Shown here piece by piece: positions 4,817-5,557 of a stretch of DNA of 5,557 bases. Numbering within the stretch: the first letter of the stretch is position 1; each line of letters starts with the position of its first letter. Location of the stretch: contig CAMWLD010000162.1 in assembly GCA_947175005.1 (NCBI GenBank), forward strand, positions 1 to 5,557. The letters are read 5' to 3'. This DNA comes from an uncultured Ruminococcus sp. Its GTDB lineage: Bacteria; Bacillota; Clostridia; Oscillospirales; Ruminococcaceae. A program made the translations under genes and the position numbers. The notes beneath the pieces are model-generated. The model did no database searches and had not been told where the DNA came from. It saw only the letters and a program-made list of their open reading frames with translations.

Positions 4817-5557
4817 ATGGGAGAGCCGAGCGTATGGCAGCAGACGTTTGAGGATGTAGTAAATCTCATAAAAACCGAATCAGACGGATTTGCCTCGGTA
4901 ATTGATGTGCTGGTATCTTTTGATGTTGTCAGCGAATGCGGTACTGCACTGGACGTTTTCACGGCAGCGGGAACTGCTTTAATGGCATTGTTCTTTTGTA
5001 TGGAAGCGTTTACTTACTGTGCAGCTGTGGACTTTAACGGGGGAATAGAAGGGGCTTTGCGGATAGCAATGAAGCTCATCGTATGCGAAATTATCATACA
5101 GAACACAGGGAACATTGTCGGAGCAGTGTCGGAGTTGTTCAAGAATGTTACATTCACATCGTATACGGAGGTTTTTTCGGGAATCAGCAGTGCATTTTCA
5201 GCAGCGGCAACCGCAAGAAATGTGGACGGAGGCGTGCTTGATATAAATTATATCTGTATGTCGTTCCTGCTTATAATCGTGGCGGTAGTGCTTTTTGTAC
5301 TGTTTTCGGGCATTGTCATAACAATGCTGGGAGTGGTATTTGAAACGGGAATACTTGTAACTATCTCACCTGTTGCATTATCAACTCTGGTAAATGCACA
5401 GGCACGTCAAACAGGTATAGCCTTTATAAAGAATTTTGCGGCCGTGTCAATGCAGTGGGGAGTGCTTTCGGTGTGCTTTATGGCGTATCAGAAAATAAGT
5501 ACAGGACTTACGCTCTCATTTGCGGAAAATTGTACGGACGGGGGACTGCTTATACAT
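4817..5557 (+). CDS. TrbL/VirB6-like polytopic membrane protein, 3'-truncated by the window
   Basis: The frame is open for 247 codons to the window edge. It begins MGEPSVWQQ, with AAAGGAG (4802-4808) 8 bases upstream; an in-frame ATG at 4799 has a poorer site. Hydrophobic segments lie at about 47-70, 83-104 (more amphipathic), 146-168, 172-192 and 208-224. The stretch ISPVALSTLVNAQARQTG (183-200), followed by FIKNFAAVSMQ, matches the conserved core I know from TrbL/VirB6-type conjugation proteins of Firmicute ICEs (CD1112-like, from memory). These proteins form part of the inner-membrane channel of the type IV secretion system. The position straight after a Maff2 gene supports the call. Related elements would continue with a PrgI-like protein and a VirB4 ATPase beyond the window. 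No signal peptide is visible; the first 45 residues look soluble. Confidence 0.88.
   Translation, partial: MGEPSVWQQTFEDVVNLIKTESDGFASVIDVLVSFDVVSECGTALDVFTAAGTALMALFFCMEAFTYCAAVDFNGGIEGALRIAMKLIVCEIIIQNTGNIVGAVSELFKNVTFTSYTEVFSGISSAFSAAATARNVDGGVLDINYICMSFLLIIVAVVLFVLFSGIVITMLGVVFETGILVTISPVALSTLVNAQARQTGIAFIKNFAAVSMQWGVLSVCFMAYQKISTGLTLSFAENCTDGGLLIH

Noticed and set aside
1..5557. CRISPR arrays, tRNA or rRNA genes, insertion sequences, oriT or attachment sites
   Set aside because: I looked for regular spaced repeats, cloverleaf-like stems, transposase motifs and relaxase-adjacent nick regions and saw none. The only repeat pair is the 39-bp element, whose two-copy terminator-linked layout does not fit an array or an integration site.

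Overview
The window looks like the conjugation module of an integrative and conjugative element (ICE) or large plasmid from a gut-type Firmicute, probably a Ruminococcus/Oscillospiraceae-like clostridium. Three things point there: strong AAGGAGG-type ribosome sites, the protein sequences (a Gram-positive VirD4/TraG coupling protein, a Maff2-type small membrane protein and a TrbL/VirB6-like membrane protein), and the gene order. From memory, this order matches the CD1115 (VirD4) - small gene - Maff2 - CD1112 (VirB6-like) block of Clostridioides difficile CTn-type elements. All recognised genes are on the + strand. The host assignment is inference.

Layout. Bases 13-1674 encode a 553-residue modular protein of unknown function, in the slot often held by an accessory (PcfB-like) partner of the coupling protein. 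Four bases later, 1679-3805 encode the membrane-anchored VirD4/TraG ATPase. A 56-codon gene follows at 3823-3993; it starts with TTG behind a good ribosome site. Bases 3994-4322 contain no convincing gene but are densely structured. They hold two copies, 175 bp apart, of a 39-bp element (3962-4000 and 4137-4175, 36/39 identical). Each copy runs directly into a strong intrinsic terminator (3997-4038 and 4170-4207), and each has a conserved 5' stem whose one stem change keeps pairing. Then come a palindrome, an inverted repeat, a weak candidate promoter and a perfect Shine-Dalgarno site.

Bases 4323-4724 encode a Maff2-family protein whose predicted mature form (about 75 residues, two membrane helices, after a long signal peptide ending Ala-Ser-Ala) has the layout of a VirB2/TraA pilin. 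A strong hairpin without a T-tract (4756-4788) separates it from a TrbL/VirB6-like gene (4817 to the window end, truncated).

Working together: the coupling protein would bring the relaxase-DNA complex to the channel, the TrbL/VirB6-like protein would form part of the inner-membrane channel, and the Maff2-like protein may be the pilin or a small channel subunit. The double terminator, the new ribosome site and the hairpin suggest that the channel genes are expressed separately from the coupling-protein operon, with the small subunit made in excess. The most notable items are the duplicated RNA-like element with its terminators, the pilin-like architecture of the Maff2 protein, and the three-fold module in the first protein.
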